Source: Cypionkella sp. (lineage in GTDB: Bacteria > Pseudomonadota > Alphaproteobacteria > Rhodobacterales > Rhodobacteraceae). Taken from it: DNA of 6,643 nucleotides. Position numbers and translations under genes: made by a program. A model generated the notes under the pieces. It searched no databases and had not been told where the DNA came from. It was given only the letters and a program-made list of their open reading frames with translations. Shown here one piece after another: positions 1-6,643 of this stretch. The stretch's first letter is position 1. Each line of letters opens with the position of its first letter. The stretch covers positions 1 to 6,643 of the forward strand of contig JAGPBG010000131.1 in the NCBI GenBank assembly GCA_018063485.1, given 5' to 3'.

Positions 1-2284
1 CGCCAATTGTTGCAACCCGCACGGTTTCGGCGATTTGCGCCGCCGTGATGCCTAGTCTTGCAGCCTCGGCCAAGCGCGGCGTGATCTGCACCTCGGGGCG
101 AGGCAAGGCACCCTCGGAGGCCACATCGGCCAGCGCCGGATCGCCGGTAAGGGCCTCTTCCAGACGGTAGACCGCCTCATTCAGATCACTCTCATTATCG
201 GCCAGAATTGAGAACGACAGATCGCGCATTCCGCGGTCATTCAACTTGAAAGCGCGGATATCGGGCACGGTTGCAAGGCGTTTGAACACCTCGGCCTCGA
301 TGACATTTTGCGGCACGGTGCGGCCCTTGTCCTTGGCCAGCGGCAGATAAGGGCCGATGAGGGGCAGTTCATGGGCGGTTTGCGACAGGCGCAGCAGCAA
401 GGTCTGATCCAGCCTCGTGAGCAAGACCGTGATGGAGGCCCGACGCACATCAAGCGAACCAGTCGGGGATGAGCCACCCAGAACGAACACATTCTCCACC
501 CAAGGAATATCCTTGATTGCGTTCAAGGCCTGGGTGGTGGCGCGGTCGGTATCGTCAAGCGTTGATCCCGGCGGCAGTTCGACCGAGATCGAGATCCGGC
601 TGACATCTTCGGGCGGCAGAAAGGAACCCGGCACTTTCAGCATGAAGAACACCGACACGATCAGCACGCCGATGGCGGCAAACAGGGTCAGGTAATAGAC
701 CGGAAAGCGCCAGCCATTGGCAAAGCGTCTGGTGGCCGAGGTGCGGCGCACAAAGGCAAGGTATCCGCGCATCAAGCGGCCATCGGCGTGGGATTCCTCA
801 CTGCCGGCGTCTTTGGCCGTCATCAGATAGGCGGCCATCAGGGGCGTGATCAGGCGCGCGACCAGCAGTGAAAACAGCACGGCAATTGCCACGGTCAGGC
901 CAAATTGGCGGAAATACTGGCCGGGGATGCCCGCCATGAAACTGACAGGAACGAACACCGCTACGATGGTTGAGGTGGTGGTAATCACCGCCAGCCCGAT
1001 TTCATCGGCAGCCTCAATCGCCGCGCGGTAGGGGGTTTTGCCCATTCGTATGTGTCGCGCGATGTTTTCTATCTCGACAATCGCGTCATCGACAAGAATG
1101 CCGGTGGCAAGTGTGATGGCAAGGAACGACACAAGGTTCAGCGAGAACCCCAACATATCCATCACCCAGAAGGTCGGCACTGCCGACAGCGGCAGGGCGA
1201 CGGCGGTGATCAGGGTGGCGCGCCAGTTTTTCAGGAAGGCAAACACCACCAGAACCGCAAGAAATGCGCCTTCAAGCAAAGTATCAATGGCGGATTCGTA
1301 ATTCCCATAGGTGTAGAACACCGTTTCATCGACCAGATTGATGCCCACATCAGGATGTTGGGCGCGAATCTCATCCAAGGCCTCGGTCACGGTTTCATCC
1401 ACCGAGACCTCCGACGCACCTTTGGCGCGGAAAATGCCGATCGTCACCACCTGATTGCCGTTGAGTTTGGAAAACGAGCGCAGTTCTTCGCTGGTGTCGA
1501 TCACTTGCCCCAGATCGGCCAGCACCACTTGCCGCCCCGAGGGCAAGGCTATGCGGGTAGCGGCGAGTCTGGCGACGGTCTCGGCGTCACCCATGGTGCG
1601 GATCGCCTGCTCGCCCGCGCCGATTTCGGTGCGACCCGAGCCGAAGTTGGCGTTGGTGGCGCGCAACTGCTGGTTCACCATCGAGGCGGTGACACCAAAG
1701 CTGTTCAGCTTGACCGGATCGAGTTCGACGCGAATCTCCCGATCCGCCCCGCCATAGCGTTCAACCTTGCCGACACCGGGGCGGCCCTGCAATTTGCGCT
1801 TGATCACATCATCGACAAACCACGAGATTTCCTCAAGCGTCTTATCGGGGGCGGTGACGGCAAAGGTGAGGATCGCCTGCCCCTCGATGTCGATCCGGCT
1901 GATCACCGGGGCTTCGATCCCCGCTGGCAGGTCGGAACGGATACGGTCTACCGCGTCTTTGCTGTCTTGCACGGCCTTGTCGGTGGGCACTTCCATGCGG
2001 AATTCCACCACCGTTGTGGAGACGCCTTCATTGACGGTGGAGGTCAGGTTTTTCACCCCCGTCACCCCCGCAAGGATGTCTTCCACCTTTTTCGTGACTT
2101 GCGTTTCCATTTCGGCAGGTGCGGCACCGGGTTGTACCAGTGTCACCGCCACCAAGGGCACGTCGATGTTGGGAAAACGGGTGATCGGCAGGGCGTTGAA
2201 GGATTGCCAGCCCAGCACCATCAGGATGAAGAACGCAAGGATGGGAGCTACAGGATTGCGGATCGACCAGGCGGAGAAATTCAT
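1..2284 (-). CDS. RND-family efflux pump inner-membrane permease (AcrB/MdtC-like), 3' end outside window
   Basis: Proton-driven inner-membrane pump of a tripartite efflux system, expected to trimerise and export amphiphilic compounds with the adaptor encoded just upstream. The frame is open from its ATG to the left window edge, 761 codons of the roughly 1,040 usual for the family, so the rest of the second periplasmic loop and TM8-12 are missing. The N-terminus (MNFSAWSIRNPVAPILAFFI) is the typical short cytoplasmic segment plus TM1. A periplasmic porter loop follows to about residue 330, then TM2-TM6 (about 336-485) and TM7 (about 527-550), with the FLPPED segment that opens the second loop near 556. 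TM4 carries the RND motif GILVDDAIVEIENI; the paired Asp399/Asp400 match the proton-relay Asp407/Asp408 of AcrB. The family is certain. The substrate cannot be read from sequence. The start is fixed by a good Shine-Dalgarno and by homology of the N-terminus. Confidence 0.95.
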   Translation of the reverse strand, partial: MNFSAWSIRNPVAPILAFFILMVLGWQSFNALPITRFPNIDVPLVAVTLVQPGAAPAEMETQVTKKVEDILAGVTGVKNLTSTVNEGVSTTVVEFRMEVPTDKAVQDSKDAVDRIRSDLPAGIEAPVISRIDIEGQAILTFAVTAPDKTLEEISWFVDDVIKRKLQGRPGVGKVERYGGADREIRVELDPVKLNSFGVTASMVNQQLRATNANFGSGRTEIGAGEQAIRTMGDAETVARLAATRIALPSGRQVVLADLGQVIDTSEELRSFSKLNGNQVVTIGIFRAKGASEVSVDETVTEALDEIRAQHPDVGINLVDETVFYTYGNYESAIDTLLEGAFLAVLVVFAFLKNWRATLITAVALPLSAVPTFWVMDMLGFSLNLVSFLAITLATGILVDDAIVEIENIARHIRMGKTPYRAAIEAADEIGLAVITTTSTIVAVFVPVSFMAGIPGQYFRQFGLTVAIAVLFSLLVARLITPLMAAYLMTAKDAGSEESHADGRLMRGYLAFVRRTSATRRFANGWRFPVYYLTLFAAIGVLIVSVFFMLKVPGSFLPPEDVSRISISVELPPGSTLDDTDRATTQALNAIKDIPWVENVFVLGGSSPTGSLDVRRASITVLLTRLDQTLLLRLSQTAHELPLIGPYLPLAKDKGRTVPQNVIEAEVFKRLATVPDIRAFKLNDRGMRDLSFSILADNESDLNEAVYRLEEALTGDPALADVASEGALPRPEVQITPRLAEAARLGITAAQIAETVRVATIG

Positions 2285-2293
2285 CTGCGGGGA

Positions 2294-2298
2294 TCCCT
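2294..2298 (-). promoter_or_regulatory. Shine-Dalgarno of the RND pump gene, overlapping the adaptor stop codon
   Basis: On the minus strand AGGGA lies 9 nt before the pump ATG and shares bases with the TAG stop of the upstream adaptor gene. This suggests that ribosomes finishing the adaptor can reinitiate at the pump, keeping the two subunits in proportion. Confidence 0.6.
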
Positions 2299-3427
2299 AG
2301 TTGGTTTCGCTGGTCATTGGTGCGATATGGTCGCCGTCATGCACAAAGGCCCCGGCTTTGGTGACGATGGTATCACCGGGCAAAAGTCCCGACAGCACCT
2401 CAACCCAGCCGGAATCGCGGATGCCGGTGGTGATGATCTCGCGGCTGACCACGCCATCCGTGACTTTCATCACCACATTGCCCTCCGAGGTGGCACTGAC
2501 GGCGGTGACGGGAATGGACGGCGCGCTGTGTTCGGTGACCAGCACCGAGCCTTCGACAAACATTCCTGAGCGGATGTTCGGACTCGGGTTGAACGTGATA
2601 CGGGCGCGGCCCATGCGGGTGACCGTATCAATCGTGGGTTCAACAAGCCGGATGGTGCCGGCAAAGGGAGTGGACGAGCCTGCAGTGATCAGAGCAACGC
2701 GCTGTCCGGGGGCAAGCCGTATCAGGTCGGATTCTGCCACATCCGCGCGCAATTCCAGCGCGCCGTCGCGAATCAGCGTAAACATTGGCTGGCCAGCGGC
2801 CGAGGCGATTGCGCCGATCTGGGCATTTCGCTGAGTGATTTCCCCGGCAACCGGGGCCACCACGGCGGTACGCGACAATTGCAGATCGAGGTTGGCAAGC
2901 TGGGCCTCGGACAAGGCGGCCTGGGCGCGGGCAGCCTCATGGCTTTGGGTGGCGACCGACAGGCGGGCGCTGGCGGAAATCGCAAGGCTGAGCGCCTGAT
3001 CAAGGGCGGCTTGGGTGGCCGCGCCCTGCGCTTTCAGGATTTCGGTGCGCGCCCGAACGCGCTCGGCCTGATCAGACGAGGATTGCGCATCAATCATCTG
3101 CGCCTTGGCCTGCGCGATGGTGGCCTTGGCAGCGGCAAGGCCTGCGACCAATTGGCTGCGCTGCAATTCCAGCGTGCTGCGCGACAGGCGGGCCAGCACT
3201 TGCCCGGCTGCAACCTTGTCGCCCACATCGGCGAGCAGTGCCTCGATCGGTTGGCCTTCGACCAAGGGGGCCACCAGAACCTGTTCGACCGGACCGATCA
3301 AGCCGGTGATCAGCACCCGATCAGACAGGGTGCGGGTGGTGACAGTTGAAACCGTAATCGCGGGCAGGGTAGGGGTTTGGGCAGAGAGCGGCGTGGCAAG
3401 GAGCAGGGCAAGCAGGGCGGCGCGCAT
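2297..3427 (-). CDS. RND efflux periplasmic adaptor (membrane fusion protein, HlyD/AcrA type)
   Basis: Periplasmic adaptor, 376 aa, that would bridge the RND pump and an outer-membrane channel. Residues 1-16 form a signal peptide (MRAALLALLLATPLSA, then Q). There is no lipobox cysteine, so the protein is probably soluble in the periplasm rather than a lipoprotein like AcrA. Domains in order: first half of the barrel-sandwich (lipoyl-like) domain about 45-83, including VGDKVAAGQVLARL; a long Ala/Gln-rich alpha-helical hairpin about 84-185; second half of the lipoyl domain about 187-220, with APVAGEITQRNAQIGA; beta-barrel about 222-298, with the usual GMFVEGSV near 288; membrane-proximal domain about 303-376. 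The gene begins 3 nt after the tetR stop and ends 12 nt before the pump start, so it is the middle gene of the operon. I see no strong Shine-Dalgarno, so it is probably translationally coupled to tetR. Confidence 0.93.
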   Translation of the reverse strand: MRAALLALLLATPLSAQTPTLPAITVSTVTTRTLSDRVLITGLIGPVEQVLVAPLVEGQPIEALLADVGDKVAAGQVLARLSRSTLELQRSQLVAGLAAAKATIAQAKAQMIDAQSSSDQAERVRARTEILKAQGAATQAALDQALSLAISASARLSVATQSHEAARAQAALSEAQLANLDLQLSRTAVVAPVAGEITQRNAQIGAIASAAGQPMFTLIRDGALELRADVAESDLIRLAPGQRVALITAGSSTPFAGTIRLVEPTIDTVTRMGRARITFNPSPNIRSGMFVEGSVLVTEHSAPSIPVTAVSATSEGNVVMKVTDGVVSREIITTGIRDSGWVEVLSGLLPGDTIVTKAGAFVHDGDHIAPMTSETN

Positions 3428-3430
3428 GGG

Positions 3431-4048
3431 TCAGGCTTTCGGGCTATGGCTGGAAATGCTGTCCAGCGTGCTGTCGATTGTTTGCAAGATCAGGGCGTTC
3501 AACTGGGCTGCCTGCGGGCTGCCGGATGTGGTCATGCAGGCGGCAGATTTGACCAACAGCATGATAAACGCCGCCTCGGGGGCAAATCGGTGCTGGGCCT
3601 CGGGCTGGCTCAGACCGGTTTCGGCGGCAAAGACCGCGCAGAGATTGCCGATGACGGTGGAATCCATCCGGGCGCAGGTCTCACCGATTTCGGGTTTGCG
3701 CAAGGCGGCGGCGGTGATCTCGGCCCAAAGTTGGCCATCCTGGCTATGTTGATGCTCGGGCACCCGGCGGTGCAGAACCGTACGCAGGGCCTGCATCGGG
3801 CGCGGAGCACGGATTACAGCGGCAAAATCGGCCTCGACCGCAGCCAGATCGCTGGTGATCAGCGCCTCGACGATGGCGGCTTTGGAAGGAAAATAGCGGT
3901 AGAAATTCCCCACCGACATGCCTGCGGCGCGGGCGAGATCCTGCATTGAGGCACCATCAAAGCCTTTTGCGGCAAAAGCCGAACGCACGGACGCCAGAAT
4001 TTCTGCGCTGCGGTGATCATGGGGGGCGAGGGGGAGGGATTGAAGCAT
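3431..4048 (-). CDS. TetR/AcrR-family transcriptional repressor, likely local regulator of the efflux operon
   Basis: A 205-aa DNA-binding repressor, the normal TetR size. The N-terminal domain spans about residues 14-60, with the helix-turn-helix at about 34-53 (SMQDLARAAGMSVGNFYRYF) followed by SKAAIVEAL, a classic TetR signature. The rest is a variable, mostly helical ligand-binding and dimerisation domain, so the inducer is unknown. I chose the ATG whose product begins MLQSLPLAPHD. An in-frame ATG 24 nt upstream (ending at 4072, 213 aa) is possible but lies inside the putative operator and has no Shine-Dalgarno, whereas the chosen start has a weak GGAC 4 nt before it. As first gene of the efflux operon, separated from the adaptor by 3 nt, it most likely represses its own transcript and is relieved by pump substrates. 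Family is certain; target is inferred from context. Confidence 0.92.
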   Translation of the reverse strand: MLQSLPLAPHDHRSAEILASVRSAFAAKGFDGASMQDLARAAGMSVGNFYRYFPSKAAIVEALITSDLAAVEADFAAVIRAPRPMQALRTVLHRRVPEHQHSQDGQLWAEITAAALRKPEIGETCARMDSTVIGNLCAVFAAETGLSQPEAQHRFAPEAAFIMLLVKSAACMTTSGSPQAAQLNALILQTIDSTLDSISSHSPKA

Positions 4049-4061
4049 GAGAGTCCAAGAA

Positions 4062-4075
4062 TGAATGTTCATTCA
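4062..4075. promoter_or_regulatory. Putative TetR operator (14-bp inverted repeat)
   Basis: TGAATG-TT-CATTCA is a perfect inverted repeat with 6-bp arms and a 2-bp centre. It sits 13 bp upstream of the chosen tetR start. TetR-family dimers typically bind short palindromes of this kind at or near their own promoters. The location fits autorepression of the tetR-adaptor-pump operon. Binding is inferred, not shown. Confidence 0.65.
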
Positions 4076-4076
4076 C

Positions 4077-4104
4077 TAGCTAGAGCCTGGATCGGAAATG
4101 GCAA
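4077..4104 (-). promoter_or_regulatory. Tentative promoter of the efflux operon
   Basis: On the minus strand TTGCCA (4099-4104) matches the -35 consensus at 5 of 6 positions. About 16 nt downstream lies TAGCTA, a poor -10 element. The putative operator follows immediately, so a bound repressor would cover the start of transcription. The -10 is weak and the assignment is provisional. Confidence 0.25.
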
Positions 4105-4133
4105 GAGGTAAGCCCGGGCCATGTTCATAAAAA

Positions 4134-4170
4134 TTGACGCTGTGGCGTGGAGTCGCAGGCTGCACAGCCT
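4134..4170 (+). promoter_or_regulatory. Tentative fabF promoter region with a second 14-bp inverted repeat
   Basis: TTGACG at 4134-4139 matches the -35 consensus at 5 of 6 positions. No good -10 follows at 17 nt. At the place where the -10 and start of transcription would fall is the perfect inverted repeat AGGCTG-CA-CAGCCT (4157-4170), with the same arm length and spacer as the tetR-side operator but a different sequence. An alternative -10, TATTGT at 4174-4179, has no clear -35 partner. The repeat is seen directly; its role as a promoter or operator is inference. Confidence 0.3.
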
Positions 4171-4240
4171 TCGTATTGTGCGGGCGGGCGCGGGCGTGTA
4201 TCAGGCAAAGGTCAGTGGCTGCAAAAAGCCAGTCGGGTTT

Positions 4241-4245
4241 GGGAG
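4241..4245 (+). promoter_or_regulatory. Shine-Dalgarno deciding the fabF start
   Basis: GGGAG lies 8 nt before the ATG at 4254, good spacing. It rejects the longer in-frame TTG start at 4134, whose 40 extra residues resemble nothing in the family. A second ATG at 4250, overlapping in ATGGATG, is out of frame. Confidence 0.75.
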
Positions 4246-4253
4246 AAGCATGG

Positions 4254-5513
4254 ATGCGGCGCGTAGTTGTCACCGGATTGGGAATGGTCACGCCTTTGGC
4301 TTGTGGGGTTGAGGAAACCTGGAGCCGCTTGCTGGCCGGAAAATCCGGGGCCGGACCGATCACGCGCTTTGATGCTTCGAATGTGGTTACGCAATATGCC
4401 TGCGAAATCCCAATGGGCGATGGCAGCAACGGCACCTTCAATCCTGATGACTGGATGGAGCCAAAAGACCGGCGCAAGGTGGATGATTTCATCCTTTACG
4501 GCATGGCCGCAGCCGTGCAGGCAGTACGCGATTCCGGGTGGGAACCTGCCAATGAGGAAGAACGCTGCCGCACTGGTGTGATGATCGGATCGGGGATCGG
4601 GGGGCTGTCGTTGATTGCGGAAACGGCGGTGTTGATCAAGGAAAAAGGGCCAAAGCGGGTATCACCCTTCTTCATCCCCGGAGCGCTGATCAATTTGATT
4701 TCGGGGCATGTCTCGATCCGTTTTGGCTTCAAAGGCCCGAACCATGCGGTTGTGACCGCCTGTTCCACCGGGGCCCATGCCATTGGCGATGCGGCGCGGC
4801 TTATCCAATGGGGCGATGCCGATGTGATGCTGGCAGGCGGGGCGGAAAGCCCGATTTGCGAGATCGGGATTGCCGGGTTTAATGCCTGCAGGGCGCTCTC
4901 AACCAAGCGCGGCGATGATCCGGCCAAGGCCAGTCGCCCCTATGACACCGACCGTGACGGATTTGTGATGGGTGAGGGAGCGGGCGTGGTTGTGTTGGAG
5001 GAGTACGAACACGCCATGGCGCGCGGGGCCAGGATTTACGCCGAAGTGCTGGGCTATGGCCTTTCGGGCGATGCTTATCATATCACGGCGCCTGCCGAGG
5101 ATGGTGATGGCGGGTTCCGTTCGATGCAGATGGCGCTCAGGCGGGCAGGGCTGGCGCCTTGCGACATTGATTATATCAACGCGCATGGCACCTCGACCAT
5201 GGCTGATACGATCGAGTTGGGCGCGGTTGAGCGGTTGCTGGGCGATGCGGCGGATAAGGCCACGATGTCATCGACGAAATCAAGCATCGGGCATCTTCTG
5301 GGCGCGGCTGGTGCGGTAGAGGCGATTTTCTGTGTGCTTGCATTGCGCGATCAGATAGCCCCTCCGACGATCAATCTGGACAACCTGGCGGTGACGCCAC
5401 GGCTGGATCTGGCCGCGAACAAGGCGGTGAAACGCAAGATCGACGTGGTGCTTTCCAATTCGTTCGGCTTTGGCGGCACCAATGCCAGCCTTGTGCTGGG
5501 CAAGGTGCGCTAA
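4254..5513 (+). CDS. fabF: Beta-ketoacyl-[acyl-carrier-protein] synthase II (FabF/KAS II)
   Basis: Condensing enzyme of type II fatty-acid synthesis in the cytoplasm: it joins malonyl-ACP to a growing acyl-ACP with release of CO2 and, in KAS II enzymes, handles elongation to long chains. The 419-aa product has the family's usual length and begins MRRVVVTGLGMVTPLACGVE, a typical FabF N-terminus. Active-site residues are all present: nucleophile Cys170 in VVTACSTGAHAIG, His311 in INAHGTSTMADTIE, Lys342 in SSTKSSIGH and His347 in the same block, equivalent to Cys163, His303, Lys335 and His340 of E. coli FabF. The C-terminal NSFGFGGTNASLVLG supplies the glycine-rich gating loop. The Cys-His-His triad excludes KAS III (Cys-His-Asn), and the overall sequence is FabF-like rather than FabB-like. 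It is divergent from the efflux operon and is followed after 2 nt by mltG, so the two are an operon. Confidence 0.96.
   Translation: MRRVVVTGLGMVTPLACGVEETWSRLLAGKSGAGPITRFDASNVVTQYACEIPMGDGSNGTFNPDDWMEPKDRRKVDDFILYGMAAAVQAVRDSGWEPANEEERCRTGVMIGSGIGGLSLIAETAVLIKEKGPKRVSPFFIPGALINLISGHVSIRFGFKGPNHAVVTACSTGAHAIGDAARLIQWGDADVMLAGGAESPICEIGIAGFNACRALSTKRGDDPAKASRPYDTDRDGFVMGEGAGVVVLEEYEHAMARGARIYAEVLGYGLSGDAYHITAPAEDGDGGFRSMQMALRRAGLAPCDIDYINAHGTSTMADTIELGAVERLLGDAADKATMSSTKSSIGHLLGAAGAVEAIFCVLALRDQIAPPTINLDNLAVTPRLDLAANKAVKRKIDVVLSNSFGFGGTNASLVLGKVR
5502..5507 (+). promoter_or_regulatory. Shine-Dalgarno of mltG inside the 3' end of fabF
   Basis: AAGGTG lies within the last fabF codons, 8 nt before the mltG ATG, which itself comes 2 nt after the fabF TAA. 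This arrangement points to translational coupling of mltG to fabF. Confidence 0.6.
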
Positions 5514-5515
5514 GG

Positions 5516-6643
5516 ATGTGGCGCTCGATCGCCTCGAACGCGCTGACGCTTTTCATCGTGGCTCTGGTGGTGGCCTCGGGGCTGTTGGTCTGGGGGCGGC
5601 AGGCCTTTGTCGGACCGGGGCCGCTGGCCGAGGCGATTTGCTTTCGGGTGGAAAAGGGCGCGAACCTGAGCCAGGTCAGCCGGGCGCTGGAGACCGAAGG
5701 TGCGGTTTCTGATGCACGGATCTTCCGTATTGGTGCCGATTATGAAGATGCCGGCAAGGCGTTGAAGTTCGGCAGTTATCTGATCCCGCCCAAGGCCTCT
5801 ATGCGCGAGGTTCTGGGGGCTTTGACACAAGGCGGGCAATCGACCTGCGGGCGTGAGGTGAATTTTCGGATCGGCGTGAACGTGGCACAAATCATCTTGC
5901 GCCAATTGGATCCGGCCACCAACCGATATGTTGAGGTGGTCAGTTTTGACCCGGCGAGAGAAGCCGCACCAACTGAATATCTGGATGCCGCCCAGCAGCC
6001 CGATTTGCGCTGGCGGATCACTCTGGCCGAAGGCGTGACAAGTTGGCAGGTTGTCGATGCCTTGAAACGCGCCGATTTTCTTGAGGGCAAGGTGGCGGCT
6101 GTGCCACAGGAAGGCAGCCTGGCACCCGACAGCTATGAAGTCGAAAAGGGTGCAGACCGTGCCGGGCTCTTGGCCGAGATGGGCAAGCGTCAAACCATCA
6201 TTCTGGCTGATCTATGGGCCGCGCGCGCCGAGGGCCTGCCCTATAAGACCCCCGAAGAGGCGCTGATCATGGCTTCGATCGTGGAAAAGGAAACCGGCAT
6301 CCCCGAAGAGCGCAAGCAGGTGGCAAGCGTGTTTATCAACCGGTTGGCCAAGGGCATGAAGCTGCAAACCGATCCGACAGTCATTTACGGAGTGACCAAG
6401 GGCGAGGGCGTGCTGGGGCGGGGCTTGCGTCAAAGTGAGCTGCGACGCATAACCCCCTATAATACTTATGTAATTGACGGATTACCGCCGACGCCGATTG
6501 CCAATCCCGGCAAGCTGAGCATCGAGGCGGCCTTGAACCCCGATACCACCGAATACCTGTATTTTGTCGCCAATGGTTCGGGCGGACATGCCTTTGCGGC
6601 CACTTTGGCCGAGCATAACGACAATGTAGCAAAATGGCGTGCA
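5516..6643 (+). CDS. mltG: Endolytic murein transglycosylase MltG (YceG family), 3' end outside window
   Basis: Inner-membrane-anchored lytic transglycosylase that cleaves nascent glycan strands and is thought to terminate peptidoglycan polymerisation. 376 codons are visible and no stop is reached. A single transmembrane segment at about residues 8-27 (LTLFIVALVVASGLLVWG) places the rest in the periplasm. A LysM-like region (about 40-105, FRVEKGANLSQVSRALETEG) precedes the YceG catalytic domain. The catalytic motif IMASIVEKETGIPEER contains Glu257, equivalent to E. coli Glu218, followed by the diagnostic VFINRL, MKLQTDPTVIYG, PYNTYVIDGLPPTPIANPG and YLYFVANGSGGHAF blocks. The visible end (EHNDNVAKWRA) matches the region near the family's C-terminus, so only a short tail is probably missing. 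A stretch at about 112-170 between the two domains is longer than in E. coli MltG (340 aa), accounting for the greater length. Only two cysteines occur, Cys42 and Cys111, both periplasmic. Confidence 0.95.
   Translation, partial: MWRSIASNALTLFIVALVVASGLLVWGRQAFVGPGPLAEAICFRVEKGANLSQVSRALETEGAVSDARIFRIGADYEDAGKALKFGSYLIPPKASMREVLGALTQGGQSTCGREVNFRIGVNVAQIILRQLDPATNRYVEVVSFDPAREAAPTEYLDAAQQPDLRWRITLAEGVTSWQVVDALKRADFLEGKVAAVPQEGSLAPDSYEVEKGADRAGLLAEMGKRQTIILADLWAARAEGLPYKTPEEALIMASIVEKETGIPEERKQVASVFINRLAKGMKLQTDPTVIYGVTKGEGVLGRGLRQSELRRITPYNTYVIDGLPPTPIANPGKLSIEAALNPDTTEYLYFVANGSGGHAFAATLAEHNDNVAKWRA

Noticed and set aside
2290..2297. 8-bp palindrome GGGATCCC between adaptor and pump genes
   Set aside because: It is short, has no loop to form an RNA hairpin, and is explained by the Shine-Dalgarno and stop-codon overlap.
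1052..2569. A 505-codon open frame on the plus strand, antisense to the pump and adaptor genes
   Set aside because: The translation is rich in His, Gly, Asp and Arg with no recognisable domain, while the opposite strand encodes clear RND and adaptor proteins. Long antisense frames are expected in GC-rich genes with strong third-position bias.
3105..3949. Overlapping plus-strand frames of 190 and 215 codons antisense to the adaptor and tetR
   Set aside because: Low-complexity compositions with no family resemblance; the minus-strand TetR and adaptor explain the region fully.
4179..4197. GC-rich repeat-like stretch (GCGGGC units) in the fabF leader
   Set aside because: It is only about 18 bp of GGGC-type low complexity; there is no regular unit spacing or stem that would mark it as a functional repeat or terminator.
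4134..4253. A 40-residue N-terminal extension of FabF from a TTG start
   Set aside because: The extra residues resemble no FabF sequence, there is no Shine-Dalgarno before the TTG, and the ATG at 4254 has GGGAG at good spacing and the canonical N-terminus. The TTG is better read as part of a TTGACG promoter element.
4250..4312. Out-of-frame ATG at 4250 overlapping the fabF start (ATGGATG)
   Set aside because: It gives only a short frame ending at 4312 inside fabF, with Shine-Dalgarno spacing too tight; no support as a leader peptide.
5510..6193. A 227-codon minus-strand frame antisense to mltG
   Set aside because: The plus strand encodes an unmistakable MltG with catalytic Glu and conserved blocks; the antisense product has no recognisable features.

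Overview
The window looks like a chromosomal segment from an alphaproteobacterium, most likely of the Rhodobacterales (Rhodobacteraceae/Paracoccaceae). The evidence is GC-rich DNA with strong GC bias at third codon positions, a fabF-mltG gene pair, and a MltG whose sequence style fits that group. The taxonomic call is inference from protein character, not from a marker gene.

Left half (1-4048, minus strand): a compact drug- or solvent-type efflux operon. In transcription order it holds a TetR/AcrR-family repressor, a periplasmic membrane fusion (adaptor) protein with a signal peptide, and an RND inner-membrane pump that runs off the left edge after about 761 codons. Gaps are 3 nt and 12 nt, so the three genes are almost certainly co-transcribed. 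No outer-membrane channel gene is visible. A 14-bp inverted repeat (TGAATG-TT-CATTCA) just ahead of the repressor gene is the likely operator and implies autoregulation of the whole operon.

Middle (4049-4253): a 205-bp divergent intergenic region. It carries the putative operator, a weak tetR promoter candidate, a TTGACG element and a second 14-bp inverted repeat (AGGCTG-CA-CAGCCT) on the fabF side, and the fabF ribosome binding site.

Right half (4254-6643, plus strand): fabF, encoding beta-ketoacyl-ACP synthase II with a complete Cys-His-His/Lys active site, followed after 2 nt by mltG, encoding the membrane-anchored endolytic murein transglycosylase. mltG is cut by the right edge, probably only a few residues before its end. 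The pair couples fatty-acid elongation with peptidoglycan strand termination, a housekeeping arrangement related to the acpP-fabF-pabC-mltG cluster of Escherichia coli.

Overall this is a fairly ordinary region: an efflux module beside envelope-biogenesis housekeeping genes. I see no RNA genes, mobile elements, CRISPR arrays or clearly novel system. The points worth a second look are the regulatory palindromes in the shared intergenic region, the start-site choice for tetR, and a lone pair of cysteines in MltG.
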